64,000 nucleotides of DNA. Source: Methylobacterium sp. Its GTDB lineage: Bacteria; Pseudomonadota; Alphaproteobacteria; Rhizobiales; Beijerinckiaceae. Below the pieces are notes generated by a model. The model had not been told where the DNA came from. It was given only the letters and a program-made list of their open reading frames with translations, and ran no database searches. Below, piece after piece: positions 53,944 to 62,296 of the stretch. Position numbers and translations under genes: made by a program. Each line of letters starts with the position of its first letter. The first letter of the stretch is position 1. The stretch lies in assembly GCA_020252645.1 (NCBI GenBank), contig JADCCN010000002.1:62001-126000 (forward strand), in the 5' to 3' direction.

Positions 53944-55824
53944 ATGACGAAAGCAATCATGTCCGAGCCGCAATCCATCCTCCTCCTCGCGCTCCTGTTC
54001 CTCGGCGCGGCGGTGATCGCCGTCCCGGCCTTCCGGTTCGCCGGGCTCTCGGCCGTGCTGGGCTATTTCGTGGCAGGCCTGGCGATCGGGCCATCGGGCT
54101 TCGGCCTGTTCCGCGATGCCAATGCCTTGCGCTCCTTTGCTGAACTCGGCGTCGTGATGTTCCTTTTCGTGATCGGCCTCGAACTCAAGCCGTCGAAGCT
54201 CCTCTCGATGCGCCGGGATATCCTGATCTACGGGGTGGCGCAGATGGTGTTTTCCGGCGTTTTGATCGCCGCTGCGCTGTGGTTTCTTGGCTTCAGGGGC
54301 GCGGGCCTTGCCGCTGTGGCCTTCGCATTCGCGCTTTCCGCCACGGCGATCGCCCTGCAGATCCTCGAGGAACGCGGCGCCATGGGCTCGGCCTATGGCC
54401 AGAAGAGCTTCGCGGTGCTGCTCTTCCAGGATATCGCCGTGGTGCCCTTCCTGGCGATCCTGCCGCTCTTCGCGCTCACGCAGTCCGGCGCGAAGGCGGG
54501 CGGCTTCTGGAGCCATCTTGACGAGATCGGCATGGCCGCAGGCGCCGTTCTGGCGCTGGTTCTGGCCGGAAAATTCCTGCTCAACCCGTTCTTCCGGCTG
54601 CTTGCAAAGGCGGATGCCCGCGAGATCATGACGGCAGCCGCATTGCTGCTGGTTCTGGGCTCGGCCGAACTGATGCACAAGGCCGGGCTTTCGGCCGCTC
54701 TCGGCGCCTTCATCGCCGGGCTGATGCTGGCGGAGAGCAATTTTCGCCATCAGCTTGAAGCCGATATCGAGCCCTTCCGCGGTCTCCTGCTCGGCCTGTT
54801 CTTCATGAGTGTCGGCATGAGTCTCGATGCCGCGATCATCCGCGCGAACCTGCCGGCGATCCTTGGCGGCGCGGTGGGGCTGATGGCGCTGAAGATCCTC
54901 CTCGTCTTCGTTCTGCTGCGCGCGGGCAAGCTGGGCTTCTCCAATTCCGTGCGCAGCGCGGTCCTGCTCTCGCCTGCGGGCGAATTCGCCTTCGTCATCC
55001 TGCCGCTGGCGGCGAGCATCGGGCTCCTGGCCGGCAAGATGGCGACCATCCTCTCGGCGATTGCGGCGCTGACGATGTTTCTCGGCCCGATCCTTGCGAA
55101 ACTCGTCGAGCCCGCCCTCGTCTGGCACAAGAACCGGCTCGGCAAACACCCGGCGATGGAAGAGAATTACGATGACGCGGATGGCGAGGTGCTGGTGATC
55201 GGCTTCGGGCGTTTCGGGCAGGTCGTGAACCAGATCTTCCTTGCCGCGGAGCGCAACGTGACCGTGATCGATCGCAACATCGACCAGATCAAGACCGCCG
55301 CCCGCTTCGGCTTCAAGGTCTATTACGGGGATGGCCGCCGCCTGGACGTGCTCCGTTCGGCGGGTGCCGAGCGCGCGAGCGTGATCGCGGTTTGCGTGGA
55401 TGATCGCGAGGCAGCGTCCGCCATCGCGGAAATGGCGCGGCGCGCCTTCCCTTCCGCGAAGCTCATCGCCCGCGCCTTTGATCGCACCCATGCGCTCGAC
55501 CTGATGGAGCGCGGCGTGCGCTCGCCCTTCCGCGAAACCTTCGACAGTGCCCTGGCCTTCGGTCGCGAGGCGCTCGTCGCCATGGGCGTGCCCGAGGATG
55601 AAGCGGATCAATTGCGCGACGATGTTCGCCGCCGGGATATCCAGCGCCTCAACCGCCAGCGTGACGAGGGCCTCTTCGCCGGAATGGACCTTCTCCACGT
55701 GGTGAAGGTGACCCCCGAGCCGCTCATCGTGCCGCGCCGCGAGGGCAAGGACATCACCCGGAGGGACAAGGACGAGTTCCGCGAAGAACAGGCGCGGGAA
55801 GGCATCACGGGGGAATCCTCGTGA
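53944..55824 (+). CDS. CPA2 cation:proton antiporter with RCK/TrkA-N domain (KefB/KefC-like)
   Basis: A 626-residue inner-membrane antiporter. About twelve transmembrane segments (FAELGVVMFLFVIGLELKPSKL, AVLLFQDIAVVPFLAIL, SPAGEFAFVILPLA) are followed by a TrkA-N/RCK domain with GFGRFGQVVNQIFLA and then VIDRN. This is the organisation of glutathione-gated K+ efflux systems KefB/KefC. ATG 53944 or 53959 may be the start. It overlaps the MATE gene by 4 bases (GTGA). No KefG/F partner gene is next to it. Confidence 0.92.
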   Translation: MTKAIMSEPQSILLLALLFLGAAVIAVPAFRFAGLSAVLGYFVAGLAIGPSGFGLFRDANALRSFAELGVVMFLFVIGLELKPSKLLSMRRDILIYGVAQMVFSGVLIAAALWFLGFRGAGLAAVAFAFALSATAIALQILEERGAMGSAYGQKSFAVLLFQDIAVVPFLAILPLFALTQSGAKAGGFWSHLDEIGMAAGAVLALVLAGKFLLNPFFRLLAKADAREIMTAAALLLVLGSAELMHKAGLSAALGAFIAGLMLAESNFRHQLEADIEPFRGLLLGLFFMSVGMSLDAAIIRANLPAILGGAVGLMALKILLVFVLLRAGKLGFSNSVRSAVLLSPAGEFAFVILPLAASIGLLAGKMATILSAIAALTMFLGPILAKLVEPALVWHKNRLGKHPAMEENYDDADGEVLVIGFGRFGQVVNQIFLAAERNVTVIDRNIDQIKTAARFGFKVYYGDGRRLDVLRSAGAERASVIAVCVDDREAASAIAEMARRAFPSAKLIARAFDRTHALDLMERGVRSPFRETFDSALAFGREALVAMGVPEDEADQLRDDVRRRDIQRLNRQRDEGLFAGMDLLHVVKVTPEPLIVPRREGKDITRRDKDEFREEQAREGITGESS

Positions 55825-57185
55825 GTGCACCCGCATCGCCCGATCTCGCGCCGTTCACCCGCGGCTCGACCCTTCGCCACGTGCTGACCATGACTGGCAC
55901 CGGGGCCGTCGGCCTGATGGCGATCTTTCTCGTCGATTTCCTGTCGCTCTTCTATGTCTCGCTGCTGCGCGACGACCGGCTGACCGCGGGCGTGGGCTAT
56001 GCCACGACCATCATGTTCGTCGCGATTTCCGTGAATATCGGTTCGATGATCGCAGGCTCCGCCATGGTCGCCCGCAGGCGTGGCGCGCTGGATGAGGAAG
56101 GTGCCCGGCGCATCGCCTCCACTTCTCTCGTGCTGGCCATTGTCGTCGGCGTCGTGGTGAGCGGCGGGTTGCTGGCGGCCATGCCCTGGATGCTGCCGAA
56201 ACTCGGCGCAACGGGCGTGCCCCTGGAAGTGGCCGAACGCTTCCTCTGGATCACGCTGCCGGCCAACGCGCTGATGGCCGTCGGCATGGCTCTCTCGGGC
56301 TATCTGCGTGCCGTGGGCGATCCGCGCCGCGCCATGAACGTGACCCTGTTCGGCGGGCTCGTGACAGCCGTTGCCGATCCGTTCTTCATCTTCACGCTCA
56401 ATCTCGGCACGGATGGCGCGGCGCTGGCGACCGTCGTCTCACGGCTCGTGTTCATGGCGGTCGGCCTGCATGGCATCGTAATGGTGCATCGCCTGCTGCG
56501 ACGCCCGAGGCTCGACGAGATTCGAGCCGATGCGAAGCCCTTCTTCAATATCGCATTGCCGGCGATCCTCACGAATGTCGCCACGCCCGTCGCCGCGCTC
56601 TTCGTCTATCGCATCCTCGCACCCTTCGGCGCCGAGGCGATTGCGGCGAACACGATCATCGACCGGCTGACCCCGCTTGCCTTCGGCGTGCTCTTCGCGC
56701 TGTCCGGAGCGGTGGGGCCGATCCTTGCGCAGAACCTCGGCGCGCGGGAATATGGCCGGCTGCGACAGGCTTTGCGCGATGCGCTGCTCTTTGCGCTGGT
56801 CTATTGTCTCCTGGCCTGGGCCATCCTGTTCCTGTCGCGCCACGTCATCGCGAGCATGTTCGGCGTGAGCGGACTGACAGCGCAATATGTGGCTTTCTTC
56901 TGCGCGATTTCCGGGCTCGCCTGGCTGTTCAACGGCTTCCTGTTCGTGGCGAATGCGGCTTTCAACAATCTGGGTTTCCCGCTCTATTCCACGGCCTTCA
57001 ACTGGGGTCGCGCGACGGTGGGGACGATTCCCGTCGCCTGGCTCGGCGTGCATTTCGGAGGCGTCGAGGGCGCGATGATCGGTGTGGCGCTGGGGTCCAT
57101 TGCCTTCGGCACGGCAGGGCTTTTCACCGCCTTCCGCGCCATCGCGCGGATCGAGGCGCAGGGCCGCGCGCCGGACGAGCGCTGA
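55821..57185 (+). CDS. MATE family efflux transporter
   Basis: A 454-residue multidrug and toxin extrusion protein with about twelve membrane segments. Family features are TMTGTGAVGLMAIFLVDF, ALMAVGMALSGYLRAVGD-like text, LFGGLVTAVADPFFIFTLN and NTIIDRLTPLAFGVLFALSGAVGPILAQNLGA (partial). It probably exports cationic compounds using a proton or sodium gradient. The start is GTG 55821, overlapping the antiporter stop, so the two are coupled. Its stop lies in a 15-bp triple repeat. Confidence 0.92.
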   Translation: MSAPASPDLAPFTRGSTLRHVLTMTGTGAVGLMAIFLVDFLSLFYVSLLRDDRLTAGVGYATTIMFVAISVNIGSMIAGSAMVARRRGALDEEGARRIASTSLVLAIVVGVVVSGGLLAAMPWMLPKLGATGVPLEVAERFLWITLPANALMAVGMALSGYLRAVGDPRRAMNVTLFGGLVTAVADPFFIFTLNLGTDGAALATVVSRLVFMAVGLHGIVMVHRLLRRPRLDEIRADAKPFFNIALPAILTNVATPVAALFVYRILAPFGAEAIAANTIIDRLTPLAFGVLFALSGAVGPILAQNLGAREYGRLRQALRDALLFALVYCLLAWAILFLSRHVIASMFGVSGLTAQYVAFFCAISGLAWLFNGFLFVANAAFNNLGFPLYSTAFNWGRATVGTIPVAWLGVHFGGVEGAMIGVALGSIAFGTAGLFTAFRAIARIEAQGRAPDER

Positions 57186-57217
57186 CCGGACAAGCGCTGA
57201 CAGGACGAGCGCTGAGC
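57173..57217 (+). repeat. Three tandem 15-bp units over the MATE stop
   Basis: GGACGAGCGCTGACC, GGACAAGCGCTGACA and GGACGAGCGCTGAGC follow each other without gap. The MATE stop TGA (57183-57185) is in the first unit and is repeated in frame in the others, so copy-number change would not lengthen the protein. Confidence 0.85.
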
Positions 57218-57281
57218 CGCATTGCGCAAGGACCAGCATGCGCCTAACCTCAGCCTGAGCATTTGCCGGGGGAGTTTGACG

Positions 57282-57947
57282 ATGCTGAACCTTTTCGAGA
57301 TCATGCAGAACGCGCAGGGCGGCAACGCCTACCAGAACCTCGCGAACCAGTTCGGCATCGGGCCGGATCAGGCGCGGAAGGCGGTGGAAGCGGTTCTCCC
57401 GGCTTTCTCGATGGGCCTTCAGCAGCAGACCCGGACCATGGAAGGCTGGCAAAGCGTGCTTGCCACGCTGGGGCAGGCGCAGAACAGCGCGCAGTTTTTC
57501 GATTCCAACGGCGATGGCATTCCCGATCATCTCAAGAACGAGGGGCAGAACGCGCTGGGGGCGATGTTCGGTACCCCCGAGACGACGCAGGCCGTGGCCC
57601 GGCAGGCCGCGCAATTCGCCGGCCTCCCCGCGCAGATGATGCAGCAGATGTTGCCGGTCATCGCCTCGATGGTGATGGGCGGGCTCTTCAAGGGCGCGAT
57701 GAATGGCGGCCTCGGCTCCTTCCTCGGCCAGCCCGCGCCCACACCGCAGCAGCAGGCCGGGACCATGCTGGAGACCTTTTTCGGCAGCTTCTTCGGCGGG
57801 CGCGCACCCCAGCCGCAGCCAGACCCGCAGGACCCCGTCGCGGCTGGCCTCGATATGCTCAAGGGCATGTTCCAGACCGGGCAGGAGGTGCACACCGCGC
57901 AGATGGAGGCGCTGTCCCAGATTTTCCAGCAGGTCACCCGCCGGTAA
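57282..57947 (+). CDS. DUF937-like protein
   Basis: A 221-residue protein resembling the DUF937 family: an N-terminal helical domain (MLNLFEIMQNAQGGNAYQNL, FGIGPDQARKAVEAVLPAF) and a Gln/Met/Gly-rich middle. Residues 74-82 (DSNGDGIPD) match a DxNxDGxxD calcium-binding loop. The C-terminal part has GGLFKGAMNGGLGSFLG and a Pro/Gln stretch. No signal peptide is visible. ATG 57282 follows GGGGGAG. Function unknown; stand-alone gene. Confidence 0.72.
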   Translation: MLNLFEIMQNAQGGNAYQNLANQFGIGPDQARKAVEAVLPAFSMGLQQQTRTMEGWQSVLATLGQAQNSAQFFDSNGDGIPDHLKNEGQNALGAMFGTPETTQAVARQAAQFAGLPAQMMQQMLPVIASMVMGGLFKGAMNGGLGSFLGQPAPTPQQQAGTMLETFFGSFFGGRAPQPQPDPQDPVAAGLDMLKGMFQTGQEVHTAQMEALSQIFQQVTRR

Positions 57948-57991
57948 CCGACAGGCGCGGGGAAGAACCCGCGGCTTTCGTGCCGAAACCT

Positions 57992-58029
57992 TAAAAAAGA
58001 AGCGCCAGGCTCGGGAGAAAGCCTGGCGC
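57992..58029 (-). terminator. Intrinsic terminator of the DUF1127 gene
   Basis: On the minus strand GCGCCAGGCT pairs with AGCCTGGCGC around eight bases, followed by TTCTTTTTT. It lies 18 bases after the DUF1127 stop. Confidence 0.82.
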
Positions 58030-58046
58030 GTCCGGATTGCTGCTGC

Positions 58047-58388
58047 TTACGCCGACAGGGCGGGCCGGTTGGAGGGGAGTGGAGCCGGCCGGGCAAGACG
58101 ACCCTGGCTCACAGCCGTCTGGCGTGTTTCTCGGAGGCATTCCTCGAGCCTCTGCCGGGGGGAGCGCCCGGACATCTGAGCAAGGTGCTCCGAGGGATCC
58201 CGGTGGAGGGGAAGGGAGAGTGCCCCCACCAGATCAGACGGCGTGAGGCCGATATCCTTCAGCGCATGACGGTCCCAATGGGACAGTTCATGCAGCTGGC
58301 GACGATTCTGGATCACCCTGACGAACTTGCGGATGCGTTTCGCGGCCGAAAAGCCGAGCGGAACGAGGAATCCGGTGAAGAGCGACAT
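58047..58388 (-). CDS. DUF1127 protein
   Basis: A 113-residue protein. It begins MSLFTGFLVPLGFSAAKRIR and carries the DUF1127 core RRQLHELSHWDRHALKDIGLTPSDL at about residues 29-53, followed by a disordered 55-residue tail longer than in most members. DUF1127 proteins of Agrobacterium and Brucella are RNA-binding or stress/metabolism-linked small proteins, some controlled by the LysR factor VtlR/LsrB. GGAGG precedes ATG 58388. It is divergent from a LysR gene. Confidence 0.85.
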   Translation of the reverse strand: MSLFTGFLVPLGFSAAKRIRKFVRVIQNRRQLHELSHWDRHALKDIGLTPSDLVGALSLPLHRDPSEHLAQMSGRSPRQRLEECLRETRQTAVSQGRLARPAPLPSNRPALSA

Positions 58389-58470
58389 GGTGAACCTCCA
58401 GGGGTCCGGAAAACCGCCGGATCGAACCGCCGCGCGTTGCGGCAACGTTCTTGACCTACCAAACCCCTCA

Positions 58471-58509
58471 CTATAAGAAAAACGAATGTTTCTGATATAA
58501 TCATCAGAA
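58471..58509. promoter_or_regulatory. Palindrome and promoter between DUF1127 and LysR genes
   Basis: TTCTGAT (58490-58496) and ATCAGAA (58503-58509) form a perfect 7-base inverted repeat with a six-base spacer, a LysR-box layout. On the minus strand TTATAG at 58476-58471 could be the -10 of the DUF1127 promoter, placing the palindrome over its -35. The palindrome's last base is also the A of an upstream ATG (58509), supporting 58584 as the true LysR start. Role inferred. Confidence 0.5.
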
Positions 58510-58583
58510 TGAGTGATGAACGCAAGAAACTGGCCCGGCTTGGCGGAAAATGGCCGATCAGTGCCTTTTTTGGGGAGGAATTC

Positions 58584-59483
58584 ATGCTGCCGGTTCTGGA
58601 CAACGATCATCTGCGCACACTTGTGGCCATTGCCGAAACCGGCTCCTTCACGCGCGCGGCGGATATCGTCCACAAGACCCAGAGCGCGGTCTCGATGCAG
58701 ATCCGCAAGCTGGAAGAGCGGCTGGGTCGCGAGATCTTCGGCAAGGAGGGGCGCGCCGCGAAGCTCACGCCCGATGGCGAGAAGCTTCTCGATTATGCCT
58801 ATCGCATGTTGCGCCTCAACGATGAGGTCATCAGCGCCTTTCGCGGCGAGAAGCTCACGGGCAGCGTGAAGCTCGGCGTGCCGGATGACTATGCGGAACG
58901 CTACCTGCCGGAGATCATGGCGCGGTTCACGGCCTCCAATCCCGGCATCGAGGTGGCGGTGGTCTGCGAGCCCACCCCGGCTTTGGTCGAGAACATGCAA
59001 GCCTGCGAGATCGATCTCGCGATCATCACCCACTCGAAACAGCGCGATATCGGAGAGATCATTCGCGAGGAGAAGCTCCTCTGGGTTTCCTCGCAGCGCC
59101 ATTGCGTGCACGAGGCGCGGCCCTTGCCGCTGGCACTCGGGCGCGATACCTGCGCCTGGCGGCGTTCGGCTGTCGCGCGGCTGGAAGCGCGCGCCGTGCC
59201 GCATCGCGTGCTCTACACGAGCTGGAATTCCTCGGCCGTCGGTGCGGCCGTTCTCGCGGGTCTTGCGGTGGGTGTTCTGCCGGAAAGCGCGATTCGACCG
59301 GGCATGCGCGTGCTGACGGAGCAGGAAGGCTTCGATCCGCTGCCCACCGTGAAGATCGCGCTGCTGCGCAATGCCAAGCGGCATGACCATGTAATCGACG
59401 CTCTGGCGGATCACATCATCCAGAGCCTCGATAACCTGTCGCTGGGGCGCACGGCTGTGACGCGGCTTCAGGCGGCGGAGTAA
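58584..59483 (+). CDS. LysR-family regulator, VtlR/LsrB-like
   Basis: A 299-residue LysR-type regulator. The helix-turn-helix is at about residues 6-65 (LRTLVAIAETGSFTRAADIVHKTQSAVSMQIRKLEERLG, in part), and the effector domain includes KLGVPDDYAERYLPEIMARF and a VVCEPTPALVENM segment that I associate with the VtlR/LsrB group. ATG 58584 follows GGGGAGGAATTC. Its neighbours, a divergent DUF1127 gene and gshA, fit that group: VtlR controls DUF1127 genes in Brucella and LsrB controls glutathione synthesis in Sinorhizobium. The subgroup call is by resemblance and context. Confidence 0.85.
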   Translation: MLPVLDNDHLRTLVAIAETGSFTRAADIVHKTQSAVSMQIRKLEERLGREIFGKEGRAAKLTPDGEKLLDYAYRMLRLNDEVISAFRGEKLTGSVKLGVPDDYAERYLPEIMARFTASNPGIEVAVVCEPTPALVENMQACEIDLAIITHSKQRDIGEIIREEKLLWVSSQRHCVHEARPLPLALGRDTCAWRRSAVARLEARAVPHRVLYTSWNSSAVGAAVLAGLAVGVLPESAIRPGMRVLTEQEGFDPLPTVKIALLRNAKRHDHVIDALADHIIQSLDNLSLGRTAVTRLQAAE

Positions 59484-60854
59484 TCAATAGGCGAGGGTCT
59501 CGAAGACCGGTTCCACCGAGCTGCGCCATTCATGCCGGTAGAGCCGGAGCAGTTGCTCCGCTTGCGTCTCGCCCGCTGAAACAAGGGCCTCCAGCGGTTC
59601 GAGATAGATCGTCTCGTTGCGCCCGGTTCTGTCGAGCCGGTTGCGGCGTTCGAGGCCCTGCCGCGACAAGGCCAGCAATTCGCGCGCGAGATCGAGCACC
59701 GAACGGCCGCGGATCTCGGCCTTCAAGCCCTGTGCCGGCACGGCATCGCGCAAGCCCTGCCGTTCCTCGGCCGTCCAGTCCCTCGCAAGATCCCAGGCCG
59801 CTTCGAGGCTGGCGGAATCGTAGAGCAGCCCCACCCAGAACGCGGCTTCGGCACAGATGAAGCCGCGCGGGCCGACATCCTGCCCGCGCATCTCGAGATA
59901 GCGCTTCAGGCGCACCTCCGGGAAGATGGTCGAGAGATGGTTCGCCCAATCCGAGACATAGGCGCGCTCGCCCGGCAGGTTTTCGAGCTTGCCAGCAAGC
60001 AGATGGCGGAAACTCCGGCCGCTCGCATCATGGTAATGGTCGCCGCGCTTCACGAAATACATCGGCACATCCAGCGCGTAATCGACATAGCGCTCGAAGC
60101 CGAAACCGTCCTCGAACACGAAAGGCAGCATGCCGGCGCGGTTGTTGTCGGTGTCGCGCCAGATTTCCGAACGCATGGAAAGCTTGCCGTTGGGCTTGCC
60201 TTCCGTGAAGGGGGAATTGGCGAAGAGCGCGGTGGCGACGGGCTGGAGCGCGAGGCTCATCCTGAGCTTCTTGACCATGTCGGCTTCCGAGGAGAAATCG
60301 AGGTTCACCTGCACGGTCGAGGTGCGGAACATCATGTCGAGACCGCGCGTACCGACCTTCGGCATATAGGCGCGCATGATCCTGTAACGCGATTTCGGCA
60401 TCACGGGTGTTTCGGCGAGGGTCCAGAGCGGGCTCATGCCGATGCCGAGGAAGCGGATTCCCAAAGGGTCTGCCACCTGCTTCAATTGTGCCAGATGCGC
60501 GCCGAGTTCCACGCAGGTCTGGTGGATGGTTTCCACCGGCGCGCCGGATAACTCGAACTGCCCGCCGGGCTCCAGGCTGATCGCGCCACCCCCGGTGACA
60601 TCGAAAAGGCCGATGGGCAGGCCATTCTCCAGAATGGGCTCCCAGCCGAGCAGGGCCTGCATGCCATCGAGCAGGGCGCGGATGCCGCGCGGGCCCTCAT
60701 AGCCCACGGGGCGGCGGGTTGTGGCGTAGAAGGGGAATTTCTCGTGTTCGGTGCCGATCCGGAACTGGCTCTCGGGCTTGTTGCCCTTCTCGAACCATTC
60801 GATCAGTTCGCGCCGGGTTTCGATCGGAGTGAGATCGATCATGTCTCGCGCCAT
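59484..60854 (-). CDS. gshA: Glutamate-cysteine ligase
   Basis: A 456-residue enzyme for the first step of glutathione synthesis, of the plant/alphaproteobacterial class. It starts MARDMIDLTPIETRRELIEWFEKGNKPES (partial) and carries FRIGTEHEKFPF, GGAISLEPGGQFELSGAPVETIH, MMFRTSTVQVNLDF and LRMSLALQPVATALFANSPF. ATG 60854 matches the usual MARD start; 60860 is possible. It converges exactly on the LysR gene (stops adjacent). Its class has a redox-sensitive disulfide in plants. Confidence 0.95.
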   Translation of the reverse strand: MARDMIDLTPIETRRELIEWFEKGNKPESQFRIGTEHEKFPFYATTRRPVGYEGPRGIRALLDGMQALLGWEPILENGLPIGLFDVTGGGAISLEPGGQFELSGAPVETIHQTCVELGAHLAQLKQVADPLGIRFLGIGMSPLWTLAETPVMPKSRYRIMRAYMPKVGTRGLDMMFRTSTVQVNLDFSSEADMVKKLRMSLALQPVATALFANSPFTEGKPNGKLSMRSEIWRDTDNNRAGMLPFVFEDGFGFERYVDYALDVPMYFVKRGDHYHDASGRSFRHLLAGKLENLPGERAYVSDWANHLSTIFPEVRLKRYLEMRGQDVGPRGFICAEAAFWVGLLYDSASLEAAWDLARDWTAEERQGLRDAVPAQGLKAEIRGRSVLDLARELLALSRQGLERRNRLDRTGRNETIYLEPLEALVSAGETQAEQLLRLYRHEWRSSVEPVFETLAY

Positions 60855-60951
60855 CCGCATCCCCGCTTCGTTCGGTTCATCAGGCCGGAACAGCCGACGC
60901 GAAAAGCGCAGCAAGGCCAGTAGCGGTTTATAGGGATGCCCCCGGCCGAGT

Positions 60952-61701
60952 TCAATCCGCCCGCCAGTCGCCAAGCGCGATCTGCAAGGCGGCGAGCCCG
61001 GCTACGGCCGCCGTATCGGCACGGAGGATGCGCGGACCGAGCGACAGCCGGATGACGTTCTTCCGCGCCAGCAGGCGCAGGCGCTCGCTCTCGTCGAAGC
61101 CGCCTTCCGGCCCGATCAGCAGGGTGAGCGGACCTGCGGGATCAACCTGCCGCAGAACTGCGACGGGGTCTGAGGTCTGCGCTTCCTCGTCACAAAAAAT
61201 CAGAACGCTATCAGTGGCTTGAAGATCAAGAAAAGCGTCCAGCGTCATCTCCGGCGCAATCTCCGGCAGGCTGAGGATGCCGCATTGCTCAGCGGCCTCG
61301 ATGGCCCAGGCCCGGAGTTTTTCGGGCTTCAAGCCGCGCATCTGCGTGCGTCGCGTGAGCACGGGCACCATGCGTGCCGCACCCATCTCCACCGCCTTCT
61401 GGACGAGGTATTCGAGCCGCGCCGACTTGAGGGGCGCGAAGGCCAGGGTGATGCGTCCCGGCCTGTCCTGCAGCCGGGTTTGCACGCGAAGGCGAACGGC
61501 GCCGGCCTTCCTGCCCAGGAGGTGGAAGGTCGCCTCGAACTCGCCGTCGCGGCTGTTGAACACCATGAGCCGGCCTCCTTCGGGCATGCGCAGCACATGG
61601 GCGAGGTAGTTGAAGGCCTCGGGGGTGAGCGGAATTCGGGCTTCCGGCGCCAAAGGCGCTTCGACGAAGAGCCGGTGGGTCGAAAATTCATAGCGGGCCA
61701 T
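60952..61701 (-). CDS. rsmE: 16S rRNA (uracil1498-N3)-methyltransferase
   Basis: A 249-residue SPOUT-fold methyltransferase. It begins MARYEFSTHRLFVE with a PUA-like N-terminal domain (LAHVLRMPEGGRLMVFNSRDGEF), then AFAPLKSARLEYLVQKAVEMGAARMVPVLTRRT (part), and the SAM-binding knot LLIGPEGGFDESER and LGPRILRADTAAVAGL. Located 97 bases upstream of gshA on the same strand. An extension to 61767 is not used. Confidence 0.94.
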   Translation of the reverse strand: MARYEFSTHRLFVEAPLAPEARIPLTPEAFNYLAHVLRMPEGGRLMVFNSRDGEFEATFHLLGRKAGAVRLRVQTRLQDRPGRITLAFAPLKSARLEYLVQKAVEMGAARMVPVLTRRTQMRGLKPEKLRAWAIEAAEQCGILSLPEIAPEMTLDAFLDLQATDSVLIFCDEEAQTSDPVAVLRQVDPAGPLTLLIGPEGGFDESERLRLLARKNVIRLSLGPRILRADTAAVAGLAALQIALGDWRAD

Positions 61702-61885
61702 CGCGTCTCGAACCCTCCGGGCAGGCTTTCGCAGCGAAATTTCCGGTTCGACGCCGGAAGCATCCAAGAATCGCCTTGTTTTTTTGTGCAGGATGACGAT
61801 TGATCTCGCAAATTCCGCGGCGGCCCGTCAACGAGGGCGCAGCGGCGCAGACGTGATCCGAACAGAAAAGGTGCAGGGTCTTTCG

Positions 61886-62296
61886 ATGCTTGGGTGCATG
61901 CGTTATGTTCCGGTGGCGCTTCTCTTCTCGGCCGCCCATGCGGTTGCCGCGCCGGCCAGTTGCCAGCAGGATTTCCAGAAGCTGACCGGAGAGCGGCAGG
62001 CCGCGATCGAGCGCATCAACGGCTTCAGCAAGAGGCGTCCCACCGCCGAAGTGGCGTGCAGCGCCTTCAACACTCTTTCCGGTGTCGAGGCCCGCTTCAT
62101 CAAGTGGATGGCCGAAAACAAGGATTGGTGCCAGATCCCGGAAGATTTCATCGCGCAGCTCAAGGGCGCCAACGGCGCAACATTGCAGGCGCGCGGGCAG
62201 GTCTGCACGGCTGCGCGGCAGCAGAAGGAAGATGCAGGCCCGCGTGGCGCGCCCCCGCCCGGCGCCGGCATCCGGCTTCCGAGCGGCGCGTTGTGA
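61886..62296 (+). CDS. Small secreted protein of unknown function
   Basis: A 136-residue protein with a signal peptide (MRYVPVALLFSAAHAVAAPA) and a mature helical part with four Cys (SCQQDFQKL, VACSAFNTL, DWCQIPEDF, QVCTAARQQ), likely two disulfides, ending in a Pro/Gly tail. It resembles small periplasmic Hyphomicrobiales proteins of unknown role. ATG 61886 follows AGGGT; ATG 61898 is possible. Its stop overlaps the GTG start of ubiA (GTGA), so the two are coupled. Confidence 0.7.
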   Translation: MLGCMRYVPVALLFSAAHAVAAPASCQQDFQKLTGERQAAIERINGFSKRRPTAEVACSAFNTLSGVEARFIKWMAENKDWCQIPEDFIAQLKGANGATLQARGQVCTAARQQKEDAGPRGAPPPGAGIRLPSGAL

